Notes under the pieces: generated by a model | Seen by the model: only the letters and a program-made list of their open reading frames with translations | What the model was told of the DNA's origin: nothing | Database searches by the model: none | Program-made: the position numbers and the translations under genes | Shown here: piece by piece, positions 33,794 through 42,381 of the stretch | Numbering within the stretch: position 1 is the stretch's first letter | Layout of the letters: each line of letters begins with the position of its first letter | NCBI GenBank assembly: GCA_028821265.1 | Contig: JAPPGU010000034.1 | Location: 1-48,485, forward strand | Length of the DNA: 48,485 nucleotides | From: a bacterium | GTDB taxonomy: Bacteria; Actinomycetota; Acidimicrobiia; Spongiisociales; Spongiisociaceae | Reading direction: 5' to 3'

Positions 33794-34272
33794 GCCGAGC
33801 GCACCCCGACCTGGACTCGCTGGCCTTCCTGGTCGGGACCTGGAAAGGTCACGGCAACGGCCGGTACCCGACCATCAAACCCTTCGAGTATGTCGAGGAA
33901 GCCGTCTTCACCCCGGGCCCGGGCAAGCCGTTCATCGCCTACCGGCAACGGACCAGGCGAGCCGGAGCAGCAGGCGAACCGCTCCACTCCGAGTCGGGCT
34001 ATATCCGGCCCGGCGGTCCGGATGGCCCGGAACTGGTGATCGCCCAAGTGACCGGGATCGTGGAGGTCCACACGGGGAGGGTCGACAGCAACCGGGTGTG
34101 CTTCCGGTCCAGCGATGTCAGGATGAGCCCGACCGCGGTCGAGGTTTCCCGGGTGGAGCGTTGTATCAGGGTGGTGGGAGACAGCATGCGCTACCGCCTG
34201 TGGATGGCGGCGGTCGGCCAGCCCTTTCAGGTTCATCTCGAGGCTGAGCTCACGCGGGTCCAGAACGGCTAG
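33790..34272 (+). CDS. Nitrobindin-like heme-binding beta-barrel protein
   Basis: 160 residues. [22 protein letters not shown] is the hallmark N-terminus of bacterial nitrobindins (THAP4-like, DUF1794), a lipocalin-like barrel that binds heme and reacts with nitric oxide or peroxynitrite. The usual proximal His lies in the last strand; [11 protein letters not shown] contains one His in that position, so heme binding is plausible. It is coupled to msrA by a GTGA overlap, which fits a shared role in oxidative or nitrosative stress (inference). It converges with the racemase-family gene. Confidence 0.83.
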   Translation: MSRAHPDLDSLAFLVGTWKGHGNGRYPTIKPFEYVEEAVFTPGPGKPFIAYRQRTRRAGAAGEPLHSESGYIRPGGPDGPELVIAQVTGIVEVHTGRVDSNRVCFRSSDVRMSPTAVEVSRVERCIRVVGDSMRYRLWMAAVGQPFQVHLEAELTRVQNG

Positions 34273-35273
34273 GACACCAGGAAGCCGTGACGGAAGGGGT
34301 CGTCCGGCTCCATGACGAACGACGCCGCGCCGGTGTAGAAGGCCCTTCCGCTTACCTCCACCGTCACCGCCCGCCGGTCACCGACCACGCACTCTGCCAC
34401 GACCCGGCCGGTCATGGTCGATCCGGTGACGCTCTCGAAGGTACGCAACTCGCCTGGACCAACCTGCCCGCGAGCGTGGCCAAGGGCCATCCGAGCGGTC
34501 ACTCCCGACCCGGTCGGGCTCCGATCAACCTGGGAATCGGCGAACACGCAAACGTTGGCCGAGACAGGTTCGCCGTCCCGGCCGTCGGTCAGGACAGACC
34601 CGTACAGATACCCCAGGTCATCGGCATCGGGATGGGCGAGTTCGACACGCTCCCGCACTGCTCCGGAGAGAGCGTTGGCGGCGGTGACCAGTTCCGCGAC
34701 CGGAGAACCCGGCACCTCCAACCCGAACCGGCCGGCGTCGGCTACGGCGTAGAAGGCGCCCCCGTACGCTATGTCACACGAGACCGCACCATAACCCTCT
34801 ACTTCCACTTCAAGGTCGAGGGTGTGGGCGAAGGCGGGCACGCTCTCGAAGCCGACCGCTCCGGCGCCTCCGTTCACCTCGATGCGGACCGCCACCGGCC
34901 CGCACGGGCACTGGATCACCATCCTGGTCTCGGGCGCCACCTTCGGAACCAGTCCCCTGTCCACCGCATACCTGCCCAACGCGATGACGGCGTGGCCGCA
35001 CATGGTGGAGTAACCCGAGTTGTGCATGAACAGCACCGCGAGGTCGGCTTCGGGAAGGTCGGGCTCCACGGGAATCACGCCGTACATGTCGAAGTGGCCG
35101 CGCGGTTCGTGCATGAGCGCCGTACGTAGGTGGTCGAGCTCCGCACGGACGTAGCGGCGCTTGTCCAGGATGGTGGCCCCCGGGATGGGCGGGTACCCGG
35201 ACTCCACGATCCGGACCGGCTCCCCGCCGGTGTGCATCTCGGTGGTCGTGATCGTGTGCGCCTTGTTGATCAT
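34269..35273 (-). CDS. Proline racemase family, trans-3-hydroxyproline dehydratase type
   Basis: 334 residues. Family motifs MHTGGEPVRIV, MCGHAVIALGRYA and DRSPTGSGVTARMAL. The first catalytic Cys is Cys92, but the second position is Thr254 (DRSPTGSG) where proline racemases and 4-hydroxyproline epimerases have Cys. The Cys/Thr pair is characteristic of trans-3-hydroxy-L-proline dehydratases, so I prefer that reaction over racemisation. No partner reductase (delta-1-pyrroline-2-carboxylate reductase) is adjacent. It is divergent from the gamma-synthase gene. Confidence 0.85.
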   Translation of the reverse strand: MINKAHTITTTEMHTGGEPVRIVESGYPPIPGATILDKRRYVRAELDHLRTALMHEPRGHFDMYGVIPVEPDLPEADLAVLFMHNSGYSTMCGHAVIALGRYAVDRGLVPKVAPETRMVIQCPCGPVAVRIEVNGGAGAVGFESVPAFAHTLDLEVEVEGYGAVSCDIAYGGAFYAVADAGRFGLEVPGSPVAELVTAANALSGAVRERVELAHPDADDLGYLYGSVLTDGRDGEPVSANVCVFADSQVDRSPTGSGVTARMALGHARGQVGPGELRTFESVTGSTMTGRVVAECVVGDRRAVTVEVSGRAFYTGAASFVMEPDDPFRHGFLVS

Positions 35274-35351
35274 CCCAGCTGGCGATGGTACCCGCCCGCG
35301 GCCGGGCTATCCCGCACGTCGGGGTAACCTGGCAACCGTCCTAGGAGGCCG

Positions 35352-36503
35352 ATGGGGTTCAGAACAGACCAGATACATGCCGGGGTGACGCCTGACCCTT
35401 CCAGTGGCGCCATCCTCACGCCCATACATCAGTCGACCACCTTCGTACAGCCGTCGGTGGACGACTACATGGCTACCGGTTACTCGTACTCCCGTTCCGG
35501 CAACCCCACCGTCACGGCGTTCGAGGCCCGAGTCGCCAAGCTGGAGGGCGGGATCGGCTCGGCGGCGTTCTCGTCCGGCATGGCCGCCACCAACGCCGTT
35601 TTCATGGCCCTCCTCAATACCGGGGATCACGCGGTGGTCAGCGATGTCGCCTACGGGGGCACCTACCGCCTCGCCACCAAGGTGTTCACCCGATTCGGGG
35701 TGCACTTCACCTTCGCCGACACGTCCGACCTCGATGCAGTGAGGGCCGCGGTCAACGAACGGACCAGGCTCGTCTTCACCGAGACACCGGCCAACCCGAA
35801 CCTCAAGTACACGGACATCGCGGGAGTCTCCGAGATCGCCACCTCGCTCGGTATCCCCCATGCGGTGGACAACACCTTTCTCACGCCCTACTTCCAGCGC
35901 CCGCTCGAGCTCGGGGCCGACCTGGTGGTGCACTCCACAACCAAGTACTTCGACGGTCACAACGCCACCGTGGGCGGAGTGGTGGTTAGCCGGACGGAGG
36001 AGCTCTCGGAGGCGGTGGCCTTCGTGCAGAACGCCGCAGGCCTGATCATGTCGCCCATGGTGGCCTGGCTCACACTCCAGGGGAGCAAGACCCTCAGCGA
36101 ACGCATGGACCGGCAATCGGCCAGCGCCATGGCCGTGGCCGAGTTCCTGGAAGGTCACCCCAAGGTGACGGCTGTCTCCTACCCGGGGCTGGCTTCTTTC
36201 CCGCAGCACGAACTGGCCACCAAGCAGGCTTCCGGATACGGCGCCATGGGATGTTTCGAGGTCGAGGGCGGCGTGGAGGCCGCCAAGTCACTGATGGGAT
36301 CGGTCCGGCTCTGGACCCTGGCCGAGAACCTCGGGTCGGTGGAGTCAATCATCACCCATCCCGTCACCATGACCCACGCGGATGTGGAGAAGCCGGAACG
36401 CCTCCGGGTCGGCATAACCGACGGGATGGTGCGCATCTCCGTAGGCCTGGAGGACACAGAGGACCTGATCGGGGACCTGGCCCAAGGACTGGACCGTCTC
36501 TAG
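35352..36503 (+). CDS. Cystathionine gamma-synthase/lyase family PLP enzyme
   Basis: 383 residues. The PLP lysine is Lys198 in VVHSTTKYFDGHNATVGG, with YSRSGNPT near the start and SSGMAATNAVFMALLNTGDHAV. It catalyses beta/gamma-elimination or replacement in sulfur amino acid metabolism. Synthase (MetB) and lyase (MetC/CGL) activities cannot be told apart from sequence alone. The ATG at 35352 lies after GGAGGCCG. A paralogue of the same family lies at 39456, suggesting parallel routes to methionine. Confidence 0.9.
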   Translation: MGFRTDQIHAGVTPDPSSGAILTPIHQSTTFVQPSVDDYMATGYSYSRSGNPTVTAFEARVAKLEGGIGSAAFSSGMAATNAVFMALLNTGDHAVVSDVAYGGTYRLATKVFTRFGVHFTFADTSDLDAVRAAVNERTRLVFTETPANPNLKYTDIAGVSEIATSLGIPHAVDNTFLTPYFQRPLELGADLVVHSTTKYFDGHNATVGGVVVSRTEELSEAVAFVQNAAGLIMSPMVAWLTLQGSKTLSERMDRQSASAMAVAEFLEGHPKVTAVSYPGLASFPQHELATKQASGYGAMGCFEVEGGVEAAKSLMGSVRLWTLAENLGSVESIITHPVTMTHADVEKPERLRVGITDGMVRISVGLEDTEDLIGDLAQGLDRL

Positions 36504-36540
36504 CCGGCTCCCTCCCCCGGCAACCTGGCACGACACGCCC

Positions 36541-36790
36541 CGAAGACCGAAAACGCGAAAAACCGGTGCTTCGCACCGGGCTCCCTCCCCCGCCTCCACC
36601 GCCGTTACTGTTCGGAGCGTGGTCGGCCACGCCCGGATGGTTGCCGGGCATCGGCCCTCGCTCCATGAAGCTCGGATGATCCCTCGGACCGGTAAAGCCA
36701 ATGGCATAGTTCATGTACCGGTTGTCAGTGCTTGGCAGTGGGCAACGTACACCGGGGGTGGGACAGATTCAACCCCCTCTCGGCGGAACG
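36541..36790 (+). repeat. Dispersed structured repeat, copy A
   Basis: The gap 36504-36884 is gene-free. This part closely resembles 43485-43730. Shared stems: CCGGTGC/GCACCGG (36563-36569 with 36573-36579), GGAGCG/CGCTCC (36614-36619 with 36659-36664) enclosing CCCGG/CCGGG (36632-36636 with 36644-36648), and GGGGGT/ACCCCC (36754-36759 with 36772-36777). The sequence around GTGCTTGGC and the ending TTCAACCCCC are conserved in both. A 14-base stretch, GGCTCCCTCCCCCG, also occurs twice here (36506-36519 and 36579-36592). Confidence 0.65.
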
Positions 36791-36884
36791 CGAGAAATGC
36801 TCGGACCTTCGAACCAGATCCCGCTCTGCCTTGGCCGGGGGACGCCGGTCGAATGCGGCTCCTGCGGGCCTAGAATCGCGATCC

Positions 36885-38642
36885 ATGTCCGGCTACGTGG
36901 CCCCGCTCCGAGACGTCCGCTTCGCCCTCGAGCACATCGCCGACCTCGATCACGTCCTCGGCCTCGAATCGTTCCGACACGCCGAGCCGGAGGTGGTGGG
37001 GTCGCTGCTCGAAGAGTGCGCCCGCTTCGTCCACGATCTGGTGGCGCCCCTCAACCGGGTCGGGGACGTGGAGGGATCGACCCTGGAGGACGGCCGGGTG
37101 GTCACCCCGCCCGGTTTCCCGGAGGCCTACAAGTCCTACGTCAACGCCGGTTGGGGAACGATCGGCGCCCCGGCCCCGTGGGGTGGCGCCGATATGCCCC
37201 GCATCCTGGGGGTGGCCGTCGAGGAGCTCTTCACCTCGGCATGCCTGTCCTTCAGCACCGGTCCGCTGCTGACCGCCAGCGCCATCACGGCCCTGGCCGC
37301 CCACGGGACCGATGAGCAGAAGGACCTGTACCTCCCCAGGCTGATCACCGGCGAGTGGTCAGCCACGATGAACCTCACCGAGCCCCACGCCGGATCTGAC
37401 GTGGGCGCCCTCGACACCAGGGCTCATCCCGCCGGGGACGGAACCTACCGCCTGACGGGCACCAAGATCTTCATCACCTACGGCGACCATGACATGGCGG
37501 GCAACGTGATCCATCTGGTGCTTGCCCGCATTACCGGTTCCCCGCCCGGCACCAAGGGAATCTCGATGTTTATCGTCCCCAAGTTCCTGCCGGACGTGGA
37601 CGGCGAGCCGGGCGAGCGGAACGATGTGAAAGTGGTGTCGCTGGAGCACAAGCTCGGCATCAAGGCCACCCCTACCTGTGTCATGGTCTACGGCGAGGAC
37701 CGGGGCGGTGCGGTCGGATACCTCCTGGGAGGCGCCGATCATGGCATGCGGAACATGTTCACGATGATGAACACCGCCCGGATATCGGTGGGCATCCAGG
37801 GTATGGCCGTGGCGGAGCGGGCCTACCAGCAGGCGGCCGCCTTCGCCCGAGAGCGGCGGCAGGGACGTGCGGTGGGCGCCACCGAGCCGATGTCGCTGAT
37901 CATCGATCACCCCGACGTGCGCCGCATGCTGATGACCATGCGGTCCTACACGGAGGCCATGCGTTCGTTGATCTACCGGACGGCCATGCACCAGGACCTG
38001 TCACATGCCGCGCCGGACGCGGATCAGCGCCGCCGGCACTCCAAGTGCCTGGCCCTCCTCACCCCCGTCGTCAAGTCGTGGTGCACCGAGATCGGCGTGG
38101 AGGTGGCCTCGATCGGGATCCAGGTGCACGGGGGCATGGGCTACATCGAGGAGACCGGCGCCGCCCAGCATTGGCGCGACGCCCGCATCACCCCGATCTA
38201 CGAGGGAACCAACGGCATCCAGGCCATCGACCTGGTGATGCGCAAGCTCCCCATGGACGGAGGCCGGTTCGTCGAGTCGTACATCCGGTCGCTGCGGCCG
38301 TCCGTGGCCGCCCTGCGCGAGGTGGAGTGGTACGGAGCGGCGGACAGCCTCGAGGCGGCTCTCTCTCGCCTCGAGGACGCCACCGGCCGGCTGCTCGCCG
38401 CGAGCGACCGGCCCAACCGGGTGCTGGCAGGCGCCAGTCCCTACTGCCTCATGTTCGGAGGTGTGGCCGCCGGCGCGATGATGGCGGACGCAGCCTCGGC
38501 GGCGGTCGCAGCAGGAGACCGCCGCAAGCAGGCCACCTGCCGTTTCTACATCGAACAACTCCTGCCGCTCAGCACGGCCCTCCACGGTGCCGTCACCGGC
38601 GGGGAGGAGGTCCTGTTCGACATCGGGGCGGCCGACCTGTAG
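36885..38642 (+). CDS. Acyl-CoA dehydrogenase (FadE-type, long form)
   Basis: 585 residues from the ATG at 36885; the frame is open from 36732 through the repeat and those codons are not protein-like. Typical motifs: MNLTEPHAGSDVGAL, GTKIFITYGDHD, the FAD-site helices around FTMMNTARISVGIQGM, and the conserved EEIGVEVASIGIQVHGGMGYIEE-like region ending with TPIYEGTNGIQAIDLVMRKL, where the catalytic Glu lies. The C-terminal extension is characteristic of the long FadE branch. It catalyses the first step of beta-oxidation. A -10-like TAGAAT at 36871-36876 suggests a leaderless start. Confidence 0.93.
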   Translation: MSGYVAPLRDVRFALEHIADLDHVLGLESFRHAEPEVVGSLLEECARFVHDLVAPLNRVGDVEGSTLEDGRVVTPPGFPEAYKSYVNAGWGTIGAPAPWGGADMPRILGVAVEELFTSACLSFSTGPLLTASAITALAAHGTDEQKDLYLPRLITGEWSATMNLTEPHAGSDVGALDTRAHPAGDGTYRLTGTKIFITYGDHDMAGNVIHLVLARITGSPPGTKGISMFIVPKFLPDVDGEPGERNDVKVVSLEHKLGIKATPTCVMVYGEDRGGAVGYLLGGADHGMRNMFTMMNTARISVGIQGMAVAERAYQQAAAFARERRQGRAVGATEPMSLIIDHPDVRRMLMTMRSYTEAMRSLIYRTAMHQDLSHAAPDADQRRRHSKCLALLTPVVKSWCTEIGVEVASIGIQVHGGMGYIEETGAAQHWRDARITPIYEGTNGIQAIDLVMRKLPMDGGRFVESYIRSLRPSVAALREVEWYGAADSLEAALSRLEDATGRLLAASDRPNRVLAGASPYCLMFGGVAAGAMMADAASAAVAAGDRRKQATCRFYIEQLLPLSTALHGAVTGGEEVLFDIGAADL

Positions 38643-38680
38643 CCGGACCTGCTCCGCCGGTCCGGTGTTCACACCCCGAC

Positions 38681-39364
38681 TCAGAACCCGTCCCGGGCAG
38701 GCGTCATCAACTCGACCGCTTCGGCGATGCTCCGCTTCACGGCTAGGAGAGCATGGGCCGGCTTCTCGCACAAGGTATCAGCCAGTTCCCGGACCGCATC
38801 ATCGAGTTCTGCGGGAGGAACCACCCTGGTCAGGAACCCCGCCGCCTTGGCCTCCTCGGCGGTGAAGGAACGGCAGGTCAACATCAACTCCCGGGCCAGG
38901 GATGGTCCCAGTTCGCGTACCAGCCTGGGAACCCCGCCCCAGCGAACCGGAACCCCCAGCTCGACCTCCGGAAGGGAGAAATAGGTGTCCTCGGCGGCGA
39001 TCCGCAGGTCGCACGCCGACGCCAGCACCACGCCGCCTCCGACAACCGCCCCCCTCAGGACCGCCACGGTGACCGCCGGGATGGCGTCGAATGCCTCCAT
39101 GACTGTCTGACCGCCCCGGACGATCTCCCGGACCGGGACTCCGCAGTCCGGCTCCAGCATGCGCAGGTCGAGCCCCGAAGAGAACGCCCGGCCCCTGCCC
39201 CGCAGCAACACCACCTTGAGCGAGTCCCCACGGGCCGACACCTCGGCCGCCGCCCGGGCCAGCGCGGTCAGCGTGGACGCTGCCAGGGAGTTCAGCGTGT
39301 CAGGTCGCTCGATGGTGATGGTGGCCTGGAAGTCACCGCCGTAGCTGATCGATACTTCGTCCAT
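38681..39364 (-). CDS. Enoyl-CoA hydratase/isomerase family protein
   Basis: 227 residues from the ATG at 39364, chosen because AGGAG lies seven bases upstream. Crotonase fold: ATITIERPDTLNSLA, RGRGRAFSSGLDLRML (oxyanion hole), GGGVVLASACDLRIAAEDTYFSLPEVELGVPVRWGG. The two catalytic Glu of the hydratases correspond to positions here occupied by Val and Glu (the PEVELG loop keeps one), so isomerase or another activity is also possible. It lies convergent to the acyl-CoA dehydrogenase gene. Confidence 0.85.
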   Translation of the reverse strand: MDEVSISYGGDFQATITIERPDTLNSLAASTLTALARAAAEVSARGDSLKVVLLRGRGRAFSSGLDLRMLEPDCGVPVREIVRGGQTVMEAFDAIPAVTVAVLRGAVVGGGVVLASACDLRIAAEDTYFSLPEVELGVPVRWGGVPRLVRELGPSLARELMLTCRSFTAEEAKAAGFLTRVVPPAELDDAVRELADTLCEKPAHALLAVKRSIAEAVELMTPARDGF

Positions 39365-39455
39365 GCGGCTCCTGTCACCTCCGTCCGGGACCACCTCGCC
39401 GCCCTCCGGACCGCCGCGCCGGCAGCGTTAGGCTCTGTTCCGGACAGGAGAGCCG

Positions 39456-40748
39456 TTGGTCGATCCCAAGCTGTTGAACTTCGACACGCTGAGCGTGCAC
39501 GCCGGGTACCACCCCGATTCCGATCATGGCGCCCGCGCCATCCCAATCTATCAAACCACCTCCTACGTGTTCCGCGATGTAGAGCATGCGGCCGGCCTGT
39601 TCAACCTGGAACGGCAGGGCCACATCTACAGCCGGATCTCGAATCCGACCGTGGCCGCCCTGGAGGAGAGGCTGGCCGCGCTCGAGGGCGGCGTCGGGGC
39701 GATAGCCACCGCCTCGGGCATGTCCGCCCTGTTCCTGGCCATAGCCACCCTCATGGGCGCCGGCGGCCACATCGTCTCCTCCTCGTCCCTGTACGGAGGA
39801 TCCAACAACCTGCTGGCCACCACCCTCCCCCGCTTCGGGATCCGGACCACGTTCGTGGATCCGCGGGACACGGACGGTTTCCGGGATGCCATCCGTCCCG
39901 AGACCCGGCTGGTGTACGGCGAGACGCTCGGCAACCCCGGCCTCGAGATCATGGACGTGGAGGCGGTGGCGGCCATAGCGCACGAGGCCGGGGTGCCGTT
40001 CATGCTGGACAACACCTTCGCCACGCCCTACCTGTTCCGGCCCTTCGAGTGGGGCGTCGACCTCTCCTATCACTCCATAACCAAGTTCATCGGCGGGCAC
40101 GGGCTGGCCGTGGGCGGGGCGCTGGTCGACAGCGGACGGTTCGACTGGGAGGCATCAGGCAAGTTCCCCACCCTGACGGAGCCCTATCCCAGCTACCACG
40201 GCCTCCGGTTCACCGAGGAGTTCGGGACCCAGGCCTTCATCATCCGGGGGCGCGTGGAAGGCCTGCGGGACTTCGGTGCGCCCCTAGCCCCCCAGAACGC
40301 CTTCTACATCCTCCAGGGCATGGAGACGCTGGCTATCCGGATGCAGAGGCACGTCGCCAACACGCGCGTCGTGCTGGACTTCCTGGCAAGTCGGGACGAG
40401 GTGGCCTGGATCAGCCATCCCGACCTGCCCGAGCATCCTGACCACGATCGGGCGGCCCGGCTGATGCCCGACGGGTGCGGCGCCATCCTGGCGTTCGGTA
40501 TCAAGGGTGGGAGGGAAGCCGGCCGGCGGTTCATCGAGCGCCTCCGCATCTTCTCGCATCTGGCCAACGTAGGAGACGCCAAGTCACTGGTGATCCACCC
40601 GGCATCGACCACCCATTCGACCATGAGCGCCGACCAGTTGGCCAGGGCCGGGGTCGGCGAGGACCTGATCCGGCTCTCGGTGGGACTGGAGGACCCGGAC
40701 GACCTGCTGGACGACCTGGCGGCCGCCCTGCGGGCCTCCCAGCGGTAG
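39456..40748 (+). CDS. metY: O-acetylhomoserine sulfhydrylase (MetY) family
   Basis: 430 residues; the TTG at 39456 follows AGGAGAG. PLP lysine is Lys210 in LSYHSITKFIGGHGLAVGG. The longer length compared with gamma-synthases, the HGARAIPIYQTTSYVFRD start, YSRISNPTVAALEERLAALEGG and NAFYILQGMETLAIRMQRH fit MetY, which makes homocysteine directly from O-acetylhomoserine and sulfide. The next gene, an alpha/beta hydrolase, follows six bases later and may be co-transcribed. Confidence 0.9.
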   Translation: MVDPKLLNFDTLSVHAGYHPDSDHGARAIPIYQTTSYVFRDVEHAAGLFNLERQGHIYSRISNPTVAALEERLAALEGGVGAIATASGMSALFLAIATLMGAGGHIVSSSSLYGGSNNLLATTLPRFGIRTTFVDPRDTDGFRDAIRPETRLVYGETLGNPGLEIMDVEAVAAIAHEAGVPFMLDNTFATPYLFRPFEWGVDLSYHSITKFIGGHGLAVGGALVDSGRFDWEASGKFPTLTEPYPSYHGLRFTEEFGTQAFIIRGRVEGLRDFGAPLAPQNAFYILQGMETLAIRMQRHVANTRVVLDFLASRDEVAWISHPDLPEHPDHDRAARLMPDGCGAILAFGIKGGREAGRRFIERLRIFSHLANVGDAKSLVIHPASTTHSTMSADQLARAGVGEDLIRLSVGLEDPDDLLDDLAAALRASQR

Positions 40749-40754
40749 GCCGGC

Positions 40755-41549
40755 ATGGAGCTGACGGTCAGGGGCTCCGGGGTCTCCGCCACCACCGGCG
40801 GCCGGGACCTCGACCAGCGGTTACCCCTCCTCGTGTTCATCCACGGAGCAGCGCTCGACAAGACCACGTGGCAACTCCAGACTCGCTATTTCGCGCACCA
40901 CGGCTTCTCGGTGCTGGCCGTGGACCTTCCCGGTCACGGGTCATCCGACGGCCCGGTGCTCGGAGCCGTCGAGGACTACGCCGACTGGGTGGCGGAGTTG
41001 GTGGATGCGGCGGGCTTCGGCGAGGCCCACCTGGTGGGTCACTCGATGGGCGCCCTGATCGCCCTCGAAGCGGCCGCTCGCCATCCCCATCGCGTCTCCA
41101 CCCTCACCATGTGCGGCGGGGCAGCCGCCATCCGGGTCCATCCCGGCCTGCTGGCCGCCTCCGAGCAGGGAGAGCACCTGGCCTACGAGTTGTTGTCCTC
41201 CTGGGGTCACGGCAAGCCCTTCCACCTGGGCGGCCACCAGACGCCCGGCCTGTGGATGATGGGCGGCACCATCCGGTTGTGGGAGCGGGCGCCCGCCGGG
41301 GTCCTGGCTTCGGACCTCCACGCCTGCAATGACTACACCGGCGGCCCTGAGGCGGCGGGCCGGGTCCGGTGCCCGGCACTGCTCATCCGCGGCTCGGTGG
41401 ACATCATGACGCCGTCCCGGGCGGCGGCGCCTCTCCGGGAACGCTTGGCCGGCCTGCGGGAAGTCACCATCGACGGCGCGGGCCATATCATGATGGTCGA
41501 GCAACCCGACCGGGTGATAGACGCCATCGCCGGTTTCCTACCAGGCTGA
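40755..41549 (+). CDS. Alpha/beta hydrolase
   Basis: 264 residues. Catalytic Ser97 in AHLVGHSMGALIAL, an acidic residue in LLIRGSVDIMTP and His in GAGHIMMVEQPD form the triad. The oxyanion-hole loop is FIHGAALDKTTWQ. The substrate is unknown. Its place directly after metY suggests a role near acetylhomoserine metabolism, but it lacks the lid domain of MetX and is too short to be that acetyltransferase. Start and spacing are normal. Confidence 0.88.
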   Translation: MELTVRGSGVSATTGGRDLDQRLPLLVFIHGAALDKTTWQLQTRYFAHHGFSVLAVDLPGHGSSDGPVLGAVEDYADWVAELVDAAGFGEAHLVGHSMGALIALEAAARHPHRVSTLTMCGGAAAIRVHPGLLAASEQGEHLAYELLSSWGHGKPFHLGGHQTPGLWMMGGTIRLWERAPAGVLASDLHACNDYTGGPEAAGRVRCPALLIRGSVDIMTPSRAAAPLRERLAGLREVTIDGAGHIMMVEQPDRVIDAIAGFLPG

Positions 41550-41611
41550 GGTTCTCGTTAAAGGTCCGGCTTCCGCCGTCTGCTACAACCTTCTACTTGA
41601 GGGACAACGTG

Positions 41612-42319
41612 TCAGCCGGCGTCGAAGAGCACTCCTTGGGGGTCCGGTCTGACGTAACGTGGGATCCCGGTCCAGGGCATGTGGTCCATGAACACCCAGC
41701 TCCGGCGGTGGATGGCAGACGGACCCCATGCCTGTAGGGCGGCCTTGTGGGTCGGGCATGGATAGCCCTTGTTGCTCTCGAATCCGTAGTTCGGATAGTG
41801 GGCCGCTGCCCGGCGCATCATCCGGTCACGGGTCACCTTGGCGAGGATCGACGCGGCCGAAATGGAAAGGGAAGTCGCATCCCCCCGGACCAGCCTGATG
41901 GTTCTCGCCCCACCCACGAAGTCCCAGCGACCGTCGACCAGGATGCGGTCGGGGATCAGACCCAAGCCGTCGAGCGCGCGGCGGGCGGCCAGGCGCTGGG
42001 CTTCCGACATGCCCAGCCGATCACACTCCTGGTGGTCGGCGTGGCCGGTCGACCACCGAACACACCAGCCGGCCACGCGATCGAACAACGCCTCGCGCTC
42101 GGCTTCGGTGAGCATCTTGGAGTCGCGCAGCTTGTAGATGCGCCGGTCCTTGGGGATGACGGCTGCTCCGACAGTCAACGGACCCGCCCAGGCACCCCTC
42201 CCGACCTCGTCCACACCCACCACCACCTCGTGCCCCACCTCCCAGAGCCGCCTCTCGACCCGAAGGTGGGGGGCCCGCTTCTTGAGGACAGGTCGGAGCT
42301 TGGGAACGGTGTCGGCCAC
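41612..42319 (-). CDS. rnhB: Ribonuclease HII
   Basis: 235 residues. Catalytic acidic residues are in GVDEVGRGAWAGP (Asp37, Glu38) with further Asp in ILVDGRW and in RVRGDATSLSISAASILAKVTRDRMM (written here as RLVRGDATSLSISAASILAK). It removes ribonucleotides embedded in DNA. The final stretch YGFESNKGYPCPTHKAAL is typical. No co-operonic gene is clear. The 62 bases between it and the alpha/beta hydrolase gene hold nothing notable. Confidence 0.94.
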   Translation of the reverse strand: MADTVPKLRPVLKKRAPHLRVERRLWEVGHEVVVGVDEVGRGAWAGPLTVGAAVIPKDRRIYKLRDSKMLTEAEREALFDRVAGWCVRWSTGHADHQECDRLGMSEAQRLAARRALDGLGLIPDRILVDGRWDFVGGARTIRLVRGDATSLSISAASILAKVTRDRMMRRAAAHYPNYGFESNKGYPCPTHKAALQAWGPSAIHRRSWVFMDHMPWTGIPRYVRPDPQGVLFDAG

Positions 42320-42381
42320 CAGATCAGACTACAAGGCTCCCGCCGCCGGACCGGCCCTCCACCACACCTAGTGACATCGTC

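Noticed and set aside
36721-36780. A tRNA in the repeat, from the TTCAACCCCC end
   Set aside because: No acceptor stem, anticodon arm or CCA-adjacent pairing can be drawn, and copy B breaks the putative T-arm pairing.
38753-40441. Long plus-strand open frame of over 500 codons
   Set aside because: It is antisense to the enoyl-CoA hydratase gene and out of frame over metY; long stop-free frames are expected at this GC content.
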